Assembly (NCBI GenBank): GCA_964557855.1
Contig: CAZLBP010000011.1
Coordinates: 1-64,000, forward strand
Origin: JAJRZL01 sp964557855
Lineage (GTDB): Bacteria > Zixibacteria > MSB-5A5 > GN15 > FEB-12
Reading direction: 5' to 3'
DNA length: 64,000 nt
Shown: in pieces, positions 31,262 to 40,669 of the stretch
How positions within the stretch are numbered: the stretch's first letter is position 1
Layout of the letters: the number at the start of each line of letters is the position of its first letter
Program-made: the position numbers and the translations under genes
The notes under the pieces: model-generated
Databases searched by the model: none
Seen by the model: the letters and a program-made list of their open reading frames with translations, nothing else
What the model was told of the DNA's origin: nothing

Positions 31262-32419
31262 ATGGTGAGGACAAGTACTGTTCTGGGACTGTGCGCGCTG
31301 GCGGTGCTGCTGGCGGCGGGGTGCAGCACCTCGCAAAACCCCACGGAATCTTCGGCGATTCCTAACGGCAAACCGGATATCAGCACCAAGTCATTGGCCA
31401 CGACGATTGAGTTGCCGGAGGATGCCGAGATCCAGTCGGCTATGCTCAATCTGTACGTGGCGGCGCCGAGCATGCAGTCCGTGAATGCGCATCGGGTGAC
31501 CGGTCCCTGGGAAGAAACGTCGGTGACCTGGAACTCGTTCGGGGGCGCGTTTGCGTCGGATGTAGAAGCGTCGTTCGTGTCCAACGTGCCGGGCTGGAGA
31601 GAGGTTGATGTGACCGCGACGGTCCGGAACTGGGTGGAAGGTAAGAACGAAAATCACGGCCTCCTGCTGGATCAGGTGGTGTCGGCGTATCCGCGCAATA
31701 TCCTGTTCAGCCGGGAAAGCGCGCTCAACCCGCCATACCTGGAAATCTGTTACTCGTCGGCAGGTGTGGTGAATTGCGAGCAGGTGGGGCCGGCCAGGGA
31801 TGTTTACATCAGTGAGTTCCAACCGGACAACACTGAAGGTACGGCCACCGCGCTGTTCACCGGGTATGCGTCCGACGGCAAAGAAAACCAGACGTTGATC
31901 TGGTTCGATCTGCCGGTAGCGCCACCCCCGCCTCCGCCGGATACCAGCCACGGTTGCACGCAGTCTCGCATGTACTGGCTGAAGAAGAGCGGTTGCGCCC
32001 AGTGGCAACGTGAGGACGAGGTATCCTCGCTGCTGCCGATCTGGCTGGGCGAACCCGGCGGGGCTAACAGCTTCGAAGTGGTCGATAATTGCCAGGCGAC
32101 TCGGTATTTGATGGTGCGGATGACCGCCCAGCGGACGTTCGTATGCGGCAAGCTGCTGGCGCAGTTGATGGCCGCGAAGCTGAATATCGCCAACGGCGCC
32201 GATCAGGGCGAGATTGCGGAGATTGTTGCTGAGGTCGATGCTTTCCTGGCGGAGGCCAACTGGAACCGGGGGGCACGCTTTACCCGGGATCAGTTGAAGC
32301 AGATCTTCCAGTGGACGCTGCAGCTGCGGCTGTACAACAAGGGCGAAATCGGCCCCGGGGCCTGTCAGGAGGAGGAAGAAGAACCTCAAGGTCCCCGGCG
32401 GTGGCGGGCCAATCTGTAG
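31262..32419 (+). CDS. DNRLRE-domain lipoprotein
   Basis: A 385-residue lipoprotein: signal segment with lipobox LLAAGC, lipidated Cys21. Residues 45-165 form a DNRLRE beta-domain (SAMLNLYVAAPSMQ, VTGPWEETSVTWNSFG, EVDVTATVRNWVEG, LFSRES), a fold seen in surface and fibre proteins. A poly-Pro linker (about residues 221-227) separates a second domain with four or more Cys residues and a helical end (QLMAAKLNIANGADQGEI) resembling repeats found in secreted structural proteins. The tail is Glu- and Arg-rich. Function unknown. A terminator follows 46 bases after the stop. Confidence 0.8.
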   Translation: MVRTSTVLGLCALAVLLAAGCSTSQNPTESSAIPNGKPDISTKSLATTIELPEDAEIQSAMLNLYVAAPSMQSVNAHRVTGPWEETSVTWNSFGGAFASDVEASFVSNVPGWREVDVTATVRNWVEGKNENHGLLLDQVVSAYPRNILFSRESALNPPYLEICYSSAGVVNCEQVGPARDVYISEFQPDNTEGTATALFTGYASDGKENQTLIWFDLPVAPPPPPPDTSHGCTQSRMYWLKKSGCAQWQREDEVSSLLPIWLGEPGGANSFEVVDNCQATRYLMVRMTAQRTFVCGKLLAQLMAAKLNIANGADQGEIAEIVAEVDAFLAEANWNRGARFTRDQLKQIFQWTLQLRLYNKGEIGPGACQEEEEEPQGPRRWRANL

Positions 32420-32464
32420 CATCCGCTAGTATCCGGTACCATTGACGGCATCGCCTTACGAGGG

Positions 32465-32502
32465 CCGGCGGCAGAGTGGGAACTCCGCCGCCGGTTTCTT
32501 TT
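32465..32502 (+). terminator. Rho-independent terminator
   Basis: CCGGCGGC / GCCGCCGG stem with further GAGT/ACTC pairing inside, then TTTCTTTT. Ends the lipoprotein transcript. Confidence 0.85.
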
Positions 32503-32566
32503 GTGTGTGTCGGTCTGGTTTCCCTGAACCTTCGAGACCAATGGCTACTCAGGTCCCGATGGGTGG

Positions 32567-32729
32567 CAACCCCAAACTCGTTTGGGGTTGTAGAGTCACC
32601 CCCAAGTGAGTTTGAAGGTGTTTTCCACTTTACGGGCAGCCTGAAGCCTGTAGCGCAGAACCCGTTACTGGTTCTTCCTTTCTGAGGCGGCACAACCACT
32701 CGAGTGGCACAACCACTTCGGGTTGTGCC
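32567..32729. repeat. Hairpin pair of the dispersed palindrome family
   Basis: 32567-32590 is a perfect 10-bp stem (CAACCCCAAA / TTTGGGGTTG, loop CTCG); 32706-32729 is a perfect 9-bp stem (GGCACAACC / GGTTGTGCC, loop ACTTCG), preceded by a direct copy of GGCACAACCACT at 32689. No gene is present in this gap. Confidence 0.6.
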
Positions 32730-32737
32730 CTACTGGA

Positions 32738-33916
32738 CTATGGACACCATGCTGGGGCGGGGCCGCCTTGCCGGACGTATGCAACCAGATAGGAAAGGTC
32801 GCTCACGTCTATCGGGCCGGAGGGGCCTTCGAGGCCGTTGACGTTGCCTTCGTCGACGCAGGTCGGCGCCGGGCCGCCCTGCCAAAGGTGGGCGACCAGG
32901 TACGTTATATCGGCGACATCAATGTCGCCGCTCGGGCCGGGCAGGCCGTCAACATTCCCACGCAGACCGTCGCAGCAGTGCGTCTCCGGTATCAACAGAG
33001 TGATCTCGTCGATGCGGGCATCGCCTTCGTAATCATCGGTATGCGGTTCGCCGACATACAGGAACTCGGTACTGTCGTCCATGGCATTCACCAAACTGAT
33101 ATCCACCGGCGTGGTTTCTTCGATGATCGTCTGGTTTTCATCGTAGAGCCGCAGGATGATGTAACCATCGCGCTTCTCCGGTTCGGCGTAATACCAGGTA
33201 TCGTATTCGTAGGTATACGCTACATTCCAGTTCCAGTCGGTAGGATCCCATGCGCTGCCGTCCCACGTTTGCCGGAGGTTGCCGCCGGAGTTGGTCTCGG
33301 GCGCCATGTAGACCATGTAGAAGGGATGAAACTCCTGACCGCCGCCGGCATTGAAATGATTGTCAATATCGATGACCATTGTTCGATGATAGTGCCACCA
33401 GTACTCGGCGCACTCATGGCCGACACAGGTGTCATCGGTGACTGTCAGGAAGTACATGCCGTTTTCGTAGTAGCCGTTGTGGGTGTTGAAATCGGGGTGA
33501 TCATAGTCGGCCTGCTCGTAGTTGTCGACATCGTAGTTGATGTAGCCGATTTTGGTGCGGACCTTGTATTCGTCGGGTAGAACATGCGTGCTCCGAATGA
33601 GGGCAACGTTCCAGAAGTCCGGGGCATTGAGCTGGGCGTAGCCGTTGGCAACGGTGATCGTACTGCCATTGATAAGTTGGTAGATGAGCCAGTCGATTTG
33701 GCCGAACGTTTGGCTATCGGTGGCGGTGTAGCCGGAGTCGAAGTCTTCCCGGTAGAGGAGGGTCCAGCCGGAGTCGTTGAAGGCGGATGGGTTTGTAGTT
33801 GCTGCGGAGCGGCCGGTCACACTGCCGACTTCGTCACCAGCCGGACCTGCCGCAACAGGTAGGGAAGTCTGCGTTGCGAGAGCGAGGATCGGGAGGATAG
33901 GCATGATCGTCTTCAT
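32738..33916 (-). CDS. Secreted protein with double dockerin-like C-terminus
   Basis: A 392-residue exported protein with an N-terminal signal (MPILPILALATQTSLPVAAG). Residues 50-300 look like a beta-sandwich of the concanavalin/LamG or glycoside hydrolase 16-like type (WTLLYREDFDSGY, YYENGMYFLTVTDD, aromatic-rich loops with HYHRTMVIDIDNHF). Catalytic acids of GH16 (ExDxxE) were not seen. The last 80 residues carry two dockerin-like repeats (GNVDGLPGPSGDIDVADITY, GNVNGLEGPSGPIDVSDLSY), the same ending as two other proteins of this window. Likely cell-surface or extracellular carbohydrate-related; substrate unknown. Confidence 0.78.
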   Translation of the reverse strand: MKTIMPILPILALATQTSLPVAAGPAGDEVGSVTGRSAATTNPSAFNDSGWTLLYREDFDSGYTATDSQTFGQIDWLIYQLINGSTITVANGYAQLNAPDFWNVALIRSTHVLPDEYKVRTKIGYINYDVDNYEQADYDHPDFNTHNGYYENGMYFLTVTDDTCVGHECAEYWWHYHRTMVIDIDNHFNAGGGQEFHPFYMVYMAPETNSGGNLRQTWDGSAWDPTDWNWNVAYTYEYDTWYYAEPEKRDGYIILRLYDENQTIIEETTPVDISLVNAMDDSTEFLYVGEPHTDDYEGDARIDEITLLIPETHCCDGLRGNVDGLPGPSGDIDVADITYLVAHLWQGGPAPTCVDEGNVNGLEGPSGPIDVSDLSYLVAYVRQGGPAPAWCP

Positions 33917-35257
33917 GGTATTTCACATCCTTATGATGTGTCGTTCGTGATTGACCTGTGGACATTGGAATCAGGGAGAAATAGGACCGATAAAGTATGA
34001 AATGTCAATATCAATTGCTGTGAATTGAGTTCGCAAGACACCGCCGTGGAGCGGGAGCGAGGCCGAGCCCACATTTCATATCAGTCCTGCGACGTTGCGG
34101 CTCCGGGCCGCTGGTGTGCGTCGCAGGTCAATACCCTACAACTCAAGAACTTGCAGCGGCAGCTTCCGGACGCCGCCGGGCACTGCGACCCCATCAGAGA
34201 AGAATGACGCATATTGCTCGTGGAAGCCGACCGGTGCATATCGCGAAGTAACGCCATAGCATCAACTTGTACGTTCATCACTACGACGCGCAAAAACCGG
34301 CATGATAGTTGATCAGATTCGGATAAGTGAGTGAGCACGTTGACTCACACCAGCCAACCACCTCGGGGTTGGCGGGAGACACCTCTCGAAGCTGAACGGG
34401 ACCTGGCCGATGAACGGGGTATCTTGGCATCCGGGTCCCGTTCGCTTATTCCCGCACGCAGCTTGTGTATCTAAACCTGATGAAACTTGGAACACGTATG
34501 CTACGCCCGAATAGTCGATACATCCGACACATTCATCCCGGATCGACGGTTGCGACTGGGCCTGCGACGGAATCGTAGAATTTATCACAGACCAGCAATC
34601 CAGGAGAATAATGTTTCACATTGTAACTGGTTGCCGAACAACCTCTTAGGCGCAACGTCACAATGGTACCCCAGACGGCACACTTCTTGTACTATGCGTT
34701 GCGAAGCGAGAGCCACAGGAAGAGACACATGTTCTGCGCACAAGCAGAGCACTCTTTCTCGCCAACAACAGGGCAGGTTAATGAGCGTGTGCGATTGTCA
34801 CCTGACAATGAATGTGGATCACATGTGACACGACAAGAAACGGATTAAAGGAGGTGGTGCAGCGCAAGACAGAAGACACCCGACGAAGAGCAGTTAACAG
34901 AACTATGAGTCATTAGACGTGTTATCAACCGAGGCAGGACCACCGGGAGACGGCCAAACGTTCGTTCCGGCAGGTCTTTTCCTCGCCGTCGGCGGGGATG
35001 TGGCCCGCCGGCCGTTGCAGATGCGCGCACGTTCCCTCGCCATAACAGGGCTGCCGGTTCATTAACTCTCGGCTCCGGCTGAGGGGACCATGTACTGACG
35101 GACCCGAGTGCATTTGTCAGCGACTTCCGGATTCCTGCCTTCGCTATTGACCCCGTGAAATGCGCCGGCCGGAATTATTCAGGAATTCTCCGCAATGCTT
35201 ACGGATAATCCAGAATAGCGGAGATAGGAATCTCGAACCTGCCGGCACCAATACCTA
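33917..35257. other. 1.3-kb stretch without a recognisable gene
   Basis: No frame here has both a plausible start and protein-like composition. Two structured spots are visible: 34353-34373 (GCCAACC / GGTTGGC, 7-base loop, like the hairpin at 32706) and 34394-34443 (GAACGGGACC / GGTCCCGTTC, 30-base loop). An AAAGGAGG at 34847-34854 resembles a ribosome binding site but leads only into a frame of about 20 codons. Confidence 0.45.
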
Positions 35258-36943
35258 TCAAACGAGGACCGGCTCGAATGCATCCTCCGCCAGAGGAAAA
35301 TCGATGTGCAAACTCGTGCCCTGGCCGGGAGTCGACTCGACGTTAAGATTACCGCCATGACTGTCTATTATCTTCTTGCAGACCAGCAAGCCGAAGCCAT
35401 GACCGTTTTTCTTAGTTGTGAACTTTTGGCTGAAGAGCCTGGGCAGCAGATCCGGCTCGATCCCGACGCCGGTATCGGAAATGGTGACCGAGAAACGCCC
35501 GGCGGTTTTGTCCGCCGCTGCACCGACGTTTATCTGTCTGGTTTCGCACGTCTCCGAGGCATCGGCGGCGTTGTTGAACAGGTTGTACAGCAGCTGCTGT
35601 ATGTGGGTGCTGTCAGCCTCGAACGGAATGTCCTGACCGTCTATGGCCAGTGTTATTTCGACCCCCTGAAAACGTTTTTGCGGCTTCAAATAGTCGATTA
35701 CTTCATTGAGTAATTTGTCGAAGAATACGATCTCTTTTCTGGAAGCAATGGGCGTCAGATCCATGAGATTGCTCGTGAATTTCTTCATGCGTTCGATACT
35801 GTCGAATATGACCCTGAACGATTTATCAACCCCTTCGACCTTCGCTTTGCTCAACTGGGTTTCGAGCAAAGAAAGACTGCCGGCTACGACACCCAGGAAG
35901 TTGTTCAGTTCGTGTCCGATCTCCGCCGACATTTCACCCCGCACAGCCATCTTTTCCAGTTGAATGGTCTCATCCTGCAGCTCTTTCAACCGCGCGTACG
36001 CCTGCCGTGCTTCTTCCAGCAGGAACAGGTTTTCTATCGACAACGCCAACTGATTGGCAGCAATGCCAAACAGTTTCAGATCGGTCTCATCGGAGCCGGA
36101 CCGTTGGTCGGAGTGGGGAATCATCATCAACCCGTAGAGTGAATCACCTCGATGGATGGGCACCGCCACCATGTTCGTGGACTCGTTGAACCACGGCGGC
36201 AGTGTCCGCACCAGTACTTCCCCGTCGGAGATGACCGGCGCGAAGGGATGATCTTCGGGAGACATGACAGAAGTCAGATCCTTCAAGCTCGCGCTATCGA
36301 TGTCGGCCAGAGCCTGAGCCAGCTGTTCGTCGGCAAAGGCCTGCTCCATAATCTCGTCATGATCTACGGTAATCAGCCAGAAGTTCTCCTTTTCTCGATC
36401 CCAGTAGAGGACGGTGCCCTGGTCGGTATGGCTGTTCATCATAACAAAACGCAGGGACATGATGCTGAGAGATTTATGATCACCCATGGTCAGCAACATC
36501 TGGTTGAGGTCCGACAACTGGGCCAGTTTCTGGCCGGAGCTCTTGGCGGCCAGTTGCTGCTCGAGCTTGACGAAGGCGTTGTTGACCGCCTGTCTGATTT
36601 CAGTCAGCTCAAACGGCTTCAAAATGTAGTCGAAGGCTCCTTGTTTAATGGCGTCTTTGGCGCTGTGCAGGTTGGCATAGCCGGTCATATAGATGACGCC
36701 GATACCCGGCTGGGTTTTACGAACCTGCCTGACGAGTTCGATACCGTCCATATGCGGCATACGGATGTCGGTGATGAGGAGATCGGCCGGCTCCTGCTGA
36801 AGCAGGCGCAGGGCATCGTGACCGCTGCCAGCGGTCCGGATGTTGTAGCCCTCGTCCTCCAGCGCGTCTCGCACCAGAGACAGGACGATGCTTTCGTCAT
36901 CGACTACGATAATCCGATGTATGTGGGCGTCACGTTCGTTCAT
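35258..36943 (-). CDS. Receiver-GAF-histidine kinase
   Basis: A 561-residue cytoplasmic signalling protein. Order: receiver (about 9-125; phospho-acceptor Asp59 in LLITDIRMPHMDG, Lys109), a GAF-like domain (about 150-310), coiled linker, dimerisation H-box with His344 (SAEIGHELNNFLG), and HATPase with NLFNNAADAS (N box), ISDTGVGIEPDLL and FTTKKNGHGFGL (G boxes). The frame is open further upstream, but ATG 36943 overlaps the stop of the preceding receiver (ATGA) and was chosen. Last gene of a five-gene signalling operon, it likely gets phosphate from the upstream parts. Confidence 0.9.
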   Translation of the reverse strand: MNERDAHIHRIIVVDDESIVLSLVRDALEDEGYNIRTAGSGHDALRLLQQEPADLLITDIRMPHMDGIELVRQVRKTQPGIGVIYMTGYANLHSAKDAIKQGAFDYILKPFELTEIRQAVNNAFVKLEQQLAAKSSGQKLAQLSDLNQMLLTMGDHKSLSIMSLRFVMMNSHTDQGTVLYWDREKENFWLITVDHDEIMEQAFADEQLAQALADIDSASLKDLTSVMSPEDHPFAPVISDGEVLVRTLPPWFNESTNMVAVPIHRGDSLYGLMMIPHSDQRSGSDETDLKLFGIAANQLALSIENLFLLEEARQAYARLKELQDETIQLEKMAVRGEMSAEIGHELNNFLGVVAGSLSLLETQLSKAKVEGVDKSFRVIFDSIERMKKFTSNLMDLTPIASRKEIVFFDKLLNEVIDYLKPQKRFQGVEITLAIDGQDIPFEADSTHIQQLLYNLFNNAADASETCETRQINVGAAADKTAGRFSVTISDTGVGIEPDLLPRLFSQKFTTKKNGHGFGLLVCKKIIDSHGGNLNVESTPGQGTSLHIDFPLAEDAFEPVLV

Positions 36944-37308
36944 ACTTTCTGTTGTTTTCGCAGCAGTTTGAAGATGGTGGCCCGAAGCTGTTCCAGGTCG
37001 AACGGCTTCGTCAAACATTGATGGGCCCCAGCATCCAGAGTAAGCTGGGCCAGTTCGTCCGGCAACGAGTCGGTCATAATGAAGCAAGAGTCCGGCACCC
37101 GTCTTGAAATCTCCTGGTAGACCTCATAGCCGTTCTTCTTCGGCATGTGAATATCACAGATAATTATATCATATTTGTTCGAGATCGCCCGATCTATTCC
37201 GGCGGCACCGTCTACGGCCAGATCCACTTCGTGTCCGGCATCGGAAAGAAATACGTCCAGCAGGGTGCGGATTACGTCGGAATCATCGATAACTAGTATT
37301 CGTGCCAC
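36940..37308 (-). CDS. Stand-alone response regulator receiver
   Basis: A 122-residue single receiver domain. Acidic pair IDDSD near residue 8, phospho-acceptor Asp52 in IIICDIHMPKKNG, Lys in LTKPFDLEQL. No output domain, so it works as a phosphate relay or by protein contact (CheY/Spo0F style). It overlaps the downstream receiver-kinase gene by four bases and follows another single receiver by nine. Confidence 0.93.
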   Translation of the reverse strand: MARILVIDDSDVIRTLLDVFLSDAGHEVDLAVDGAAGIDRAISNKYDIIICDIHMPKKNGYEVYQEISRRVPDSCFIMTDSLPDELAQLTLDAGAHQCLTKPFDLEQLRATIFKLLRKQQKV

Positions 37309-37317
37309 GGTTGCGTC

Positions 37318-37689
37318 CTATTCGTATATGGCGCTTGTAATGGTCTGTTTAAGCTCCTTGATGGAGAAGGGCTTCGACAGAAAGGCGCAAGCGCCATTGT
37401 TTATCGATTGACTTACGGTATACAGGCTGGAAAAGCCCGATATGACTATAACCTTTGCATGGGGATCATTTTCACAGGCGAATTTGACGACTTCTTCCCC
37501 GGGCACACGAGCCATCTTCAAATCCGTGATAACCAAATCGAATTGCCCGGCTTTGATTTGCTCTATAGCCTCGTCGCCGTCGGTCACCAGACAAACGTCG
37601 TATTCCTCGCTCAGTACTTCGTACAAAAAATTGCGGATAATTTCCTCATCATCGACAACAAGGACTCTTCTTTTTGCGGTATTGTCCAT
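37318..37689 (-). CDS. Stand-alone response regulator receiver
   Basis: A 123-residue single receiver. VVDDEE acid pocket, phospho-acceptor Asp56 in LVITDLKMARVPGEE (the usual Met-Pro turn is replaced by Met-Ala-Arg), Ser/Thr in VIVISGFSS, Lys in FLSKPFSIKEL. It lies between the transmembrane kinase gene (22 bases upstream) and a second receiver. Two lone receivers in series with two kinases suggests a branched or multistep relay. Confidence 0.93.
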   Translation of the reverse strand: MDNTAKRRVLVVDDEEIIRNFLYEVLSEEYDVCLVTDGDEAIEQIKAGQFDLVITDLKMARVPGEEVVKFACENDPHAKVIVISGFSSLYTVSQSINNGACAFLSKPFSIKELKQTITSAIYE

Positions 37690-37711
37690 ACGTTTTCAGC
37701 CGTCTTGGAAA

Positions 37712-39382
37712 CTACGATGCGCTCATCTTCCTTACCGGGTTATCGGTACTGACCGGCGTTTTCTGAACGGGCAAAATGATCGTGAATGTCGCGCCTTCGC
37801 CGACCGTCGAGTCGACTCTGATCTCGCCGCCGTGCTCTCGGATGATACCGTAGCTGACGGAGAGGCCCAGACCGGTCCCTTTGCCTACCTCCTTCGTGGT
37901 GAAGAAGGGCTCGAAGATCTTGTTGCGCAGTTCGGGCGGAATTCCTTCGCCGCTGTCAAGTACCTTGACTTCGACGGCGCCGCCGAATTCACCGATAGCC
38001 GGACTGGTGCGGGTGGTAATGGTGATCACCGACTCGGGCGACGAAGCATGCATCGCGTTGATGATCAGATTGGTGAACACCTGCTGCAACTGGCTGGCGT
38101 TGGCCTCGATAACAGGCAGATCTTTGGCCAGGTCGACCCGCAGGCTAATTTGATTCATGTGGAGTTGGTGCTCTACGAACGCGCGCGTATCTTCGATGAC
38201 CTGGTTGACATTGACCTGGTCGAATTCCGTCGTCTGGGAAGAGCGGGAGAAGCGGAGGAGATTCTGGACGATGGTTTTGCAGCGCCGCGCCTGGTCCTCG
38301 ATGTGTGTCAGGTACTGAATGTAGCCTTCGGTATCTTTGGTCTCGCTTTCGTCGGTCGTAATCTTCTTGAGCTTTTCGAGGGCGAACTGGGCATAGCCGA
38401 GGATACCCCCGAGCGGGTTGTTCAATTCGTGAGCGACGCCGGCCGCCAGCTGTCCGATGGCACTCATCTTTTCGGACTGAATGAGCTGGGCCTGGGCTTC
38501 CTCCAGGGCCAGGGTGCGTTCGACGATTTTCTCTTCGAGGTTGCGATTGTATTCTTCGATTTCGTCGCGCGACTGTCTCAGGGATTCGATCATGCGGTTA
38601 AACGTATCGGCCAGGTGTCCGATTTCGTCGTGCTGGTCCAGATTCACTCGCTGGTTGAGATCGCCGCGACTGACCTGATCGGTCACTTCGACCAGCATCT
38701 TGATCGGCCGGGTAATGGCGCGGATGAAGATGGCCAGAATCAGGATGGCCAGAACCAGTACGGACAAAGTCATCAACGTAGCCGTCCAGCGGGCCTCGGC
38801 GATCGTCTTATTTACGGCCTTCAAAGAGAGTATGAGTTTGATGGTACCGATCTTCTCCTTCACGAACTGATGCGGCTGGGAATCATCGAAGCCGCCGGTA
38901 ATACCGAGATTCTCGCGGCTTAAGCGTTCTTTCCTGGATACGACGGGGTAGGTGTACTCGATGAATTCATCGTCGGCGGAGGTTTTCACGTAGAAGCAGT
39001 GATGGGCCGAATCTTCCGGTCTCACCTGAGAAATGGCTTTCTTGAATGCGATGTTTTCCTCGCGCCAGTTTCCGAGTTGCGACAGAGTTACACCGTCGTT
39101 ATTGTAGATGGCGGCATAGGTGAAAGCATCGAATCCCGGCAGTATCGACAGCAGCTCATCGAGTTCGTACCGGGTCTCGAACAACACCCCGCTCTCGGCG
39201 TTCTTGGCCAGGATGTGAATCATCGTCTCGCCGCTGGTCAGCAGTTCCTGGCCGTAGATTTCCTCCTGGTGCTGGATCATGTAGGCGCTGGTCACGATGA
39301 TGCCAAAGGTCAGGAGGGCCGCAATCGGGACCGCGACCTTGGTCCGCAGTTTGAGATGCCGTACGCGCTCGAAGAGGCTCAT
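37712..39382 (-). CDS. Transmembrane sensor histidine kinase
   Basis: A 556-residue kinase. First membrane segment about 16-35, a periplasmic sensor region of about 165 residues, second membrane segment about 201-220, HAMP (about 221-273), coiled coil, HisKA with His318 (GVAHELNNPLGGILGY), and HATPase with LIINAMHASSPES, LDSGEGIPPEL and GKGTGLGLSVSYGI. Its start overlaps the stop of the substrate-binding protein gene by four bases (ATGA), so the binding protein is probably its sensory partner. All kinase boxes look intact. Confidence 0.92.
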   Translation of the reverse strand: MSLFERVRHLKLRTKVAVPIAALLTFGIIVTSAYMIQHQEEIYGQELLTSGETMIHILAKNAESGVLFETRYELDELLSILPGFDAFTYAAIYNNDGVTLSQLGNWREENIAFKKAISQVRPEDSAHHCFYVKTSADDEFIEYTYPVVSRKERLSRENLGITGGFDDSQPHQFVKEKIGTIKLILSLKAVNKTIAEARWTATLMTLSVLVLAILILAIFIRAITRPIKMLVEVTDQVSRGDLNQRVNLDQHDEIGHLADTFNRMIESLRQSRDEIEEYNRNLEEKIVERTLALEEAQAQLIQSEKMSAIGQLAAGVAHELNNPLGGILGYAQFALEKLKKITTDESETKDTEGYIQYLTHIEDQARRCKTIVQNLLRFSRSSQTTEFDQVNVNQVIEDTRAFVEHQLHMNQISLRVDLAKDLPVIEANASQLQQVFTNLIINAMHASSPESVITITTRTSPAIGEFGGAVEVKVLDSGEGIPPELRNKIFEPFFTTKEVGKGTGLGLSVSYGIIREHGGEIRVDSTVGEGATFTIILPVQKTPVSTDNPVRKMSAS

Positions 39383-40338
39383 CGATACACCTCCTTGGCG
39401 ACGGCGACCAAATCATCCGGGATGGTTACGTTTATGTGCCGGGCGGTTTTCTCGTTGTAATGAAACCAGATGACGTCGGCCGTGGAGACGCGGATACGGT
39501 CGGGTGACTCACCGTTCAACACCCGGCCGGCGATTTCGCCGGCTTGAAAGCCGACCGCTTTGTAGTCGAAGTCCAGTGCAAAGAGGGCCCCCGACTCCAC
39601 GACATACTGGGAAAAGCCCATGAACGGCACACCCTTGCGCAGCGTGTTGAGCAGCAAATAGCGGGTGGTTTGGGGGTCGAACAGCTCCGGATCAGCCACC
39701 GACCAGATACCGTCGACCACTCTCGCCAGCGAATCCAGCGCCTCGGGAACGTCTTTGTTGCTTTCGACCAGGACGGGCATGAGTCTCAGGCCCATGTCCT
39801 GGGCAATAACCCGGGCCTGGGCGATGAGGCTGGCGGTGCCTTTCGTGTACATCACTCCGACCTGCCGCATGTCGGGGATAATCATCTTGAAGTACTTGAA
39901 CTGAACGTCGGTCGGAATATCCAGGGAAGCGCCGGTGATGTTGCGGCCGGGACTGGCTATCGATTCGACGAATCCGGACAGAACGGGATACCGCACTCCG
40001 GCAAAAACAATGGGGGTCTGGTGAAAATGCTCTTTTGCGAAGCTGGTGGCCGGGCTGCCCACGGTCAGGATTACGGCTGGGTTCAGAACTCGAACCGAAT
40101 CGACCAGGCGCGGCTTGCTGTTCAGTCCGTAGTCAATTAAGATCGTGTGGCAGCGGACGTCCTGATGACTCTGAGTCAGGACTTTGCGGATACCGTGCAG
40201 CGTACGCTGGGTGGACGTCAGGGAATCACTGATAAGTATGCTAACCGGGGTCTCGGCGCGGGGCGATTCGACGGGGAGGATCAGGCAGCACGCTGCCGTC
40301 ACGAACCAGACTGCGGAATATCCAAGCAAGCGAAGCAT
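39379..40338 (-). CDS. ABC-type substrate-binding protein (ABC_sub_bind family) linked to a kinase
   Basis: A 319-residue exported protein with signal peptide (YSAVWFVTAACCLILPV) and the TrpX/ABC_sub_bind pattern: ILTVGSPATSFAKEHFHQTP, IVFAGVRYPVLSG, GRNITGASLDIPTDVQFKYF, VGVMYTKGTAS and GFQAGEIAGRVLNGESPDRI. No ABC permease or ATPase accompanies it; instead it is translationally coupled to a transmembrane histidine kinase. The likely job is ligand detection in the periplasm for the kinase. Ligand unknown; relatives bind aromatic amino acids or sugars. Confidence 0.88.
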   Translation of the reverse strand: MLRLLGYSAVWFVTAACCLILPVESPRAETPVSILISDSLTSTQRTLHGIRKVLTQSHQDVRCHTILIDYGLNSKPRLVDSVRVLNPAVILTVGSPATSFAKEHFHQTPIVFAGVRYPVLSGFVESIASPGRNITGASLDIPTDVQFKYFKMIIPDMRQVGVMYTKGTASLIAQARVIAQDMGLRLMPVLVESNKDVPEALDSLARVVDGIWSVADPELFDPQTTRYLLLNTLRKGVPFMGFSQYVVESGALFALDFDYKAVGFQAGEIAGRVLNGESPDRIRVSTADVIWFHYNEKTARHINVTIPDDLVAVAKEVYR

Positions 40339-40669
40339 AGCGCGGGTGGTCGGGTCCTTTCACGCCAAATCATTTTCGATCAATATTGTACGCCACCGGA
40401 ACTTCCCCCGGACGGGGGCGACCGGCATTGCGTTTGTATGTATTTAGGTTCTATCGGATTCGGTCATGAAAACTTGACGGCGATGAAGGAATCCACGAAA
40501 AGAATATCTACCTGCAGATGTATTTTTGTCTGTAAAGAATTCCATCGGTAGTCCGACAACTTTCCATAAGCGGCGAAATACCGCTCAGAAGGATATGACT
40601 ATAACCATGCTGGGTTCGATGGAAGAGATAAACGAGTATCGTTAACAACAGTTTCCGAGGAGGACTGCC
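40339..40669. other. Divergent regulatory gap
   Basis: 330 bases between the minus-strand signalling operon and the plus-strand TonB receptor. No gene. It ends in a strong ribosome binding site for the receptor. No sure promoter pair was picked out. Confidence 0.4.

Noticed and set aside
32738..33916. GH16-type glycoside hydrolase
   Set aside because: The body resembles a concanavalin-like sandwich but the ExDxxE catalytic motif was not found.
34847..34920. Small gene behind AAAGGAGG
   Set aside because: The only frame at proper spacing starts at GTG, has about 19 codons of basic residues and no support.
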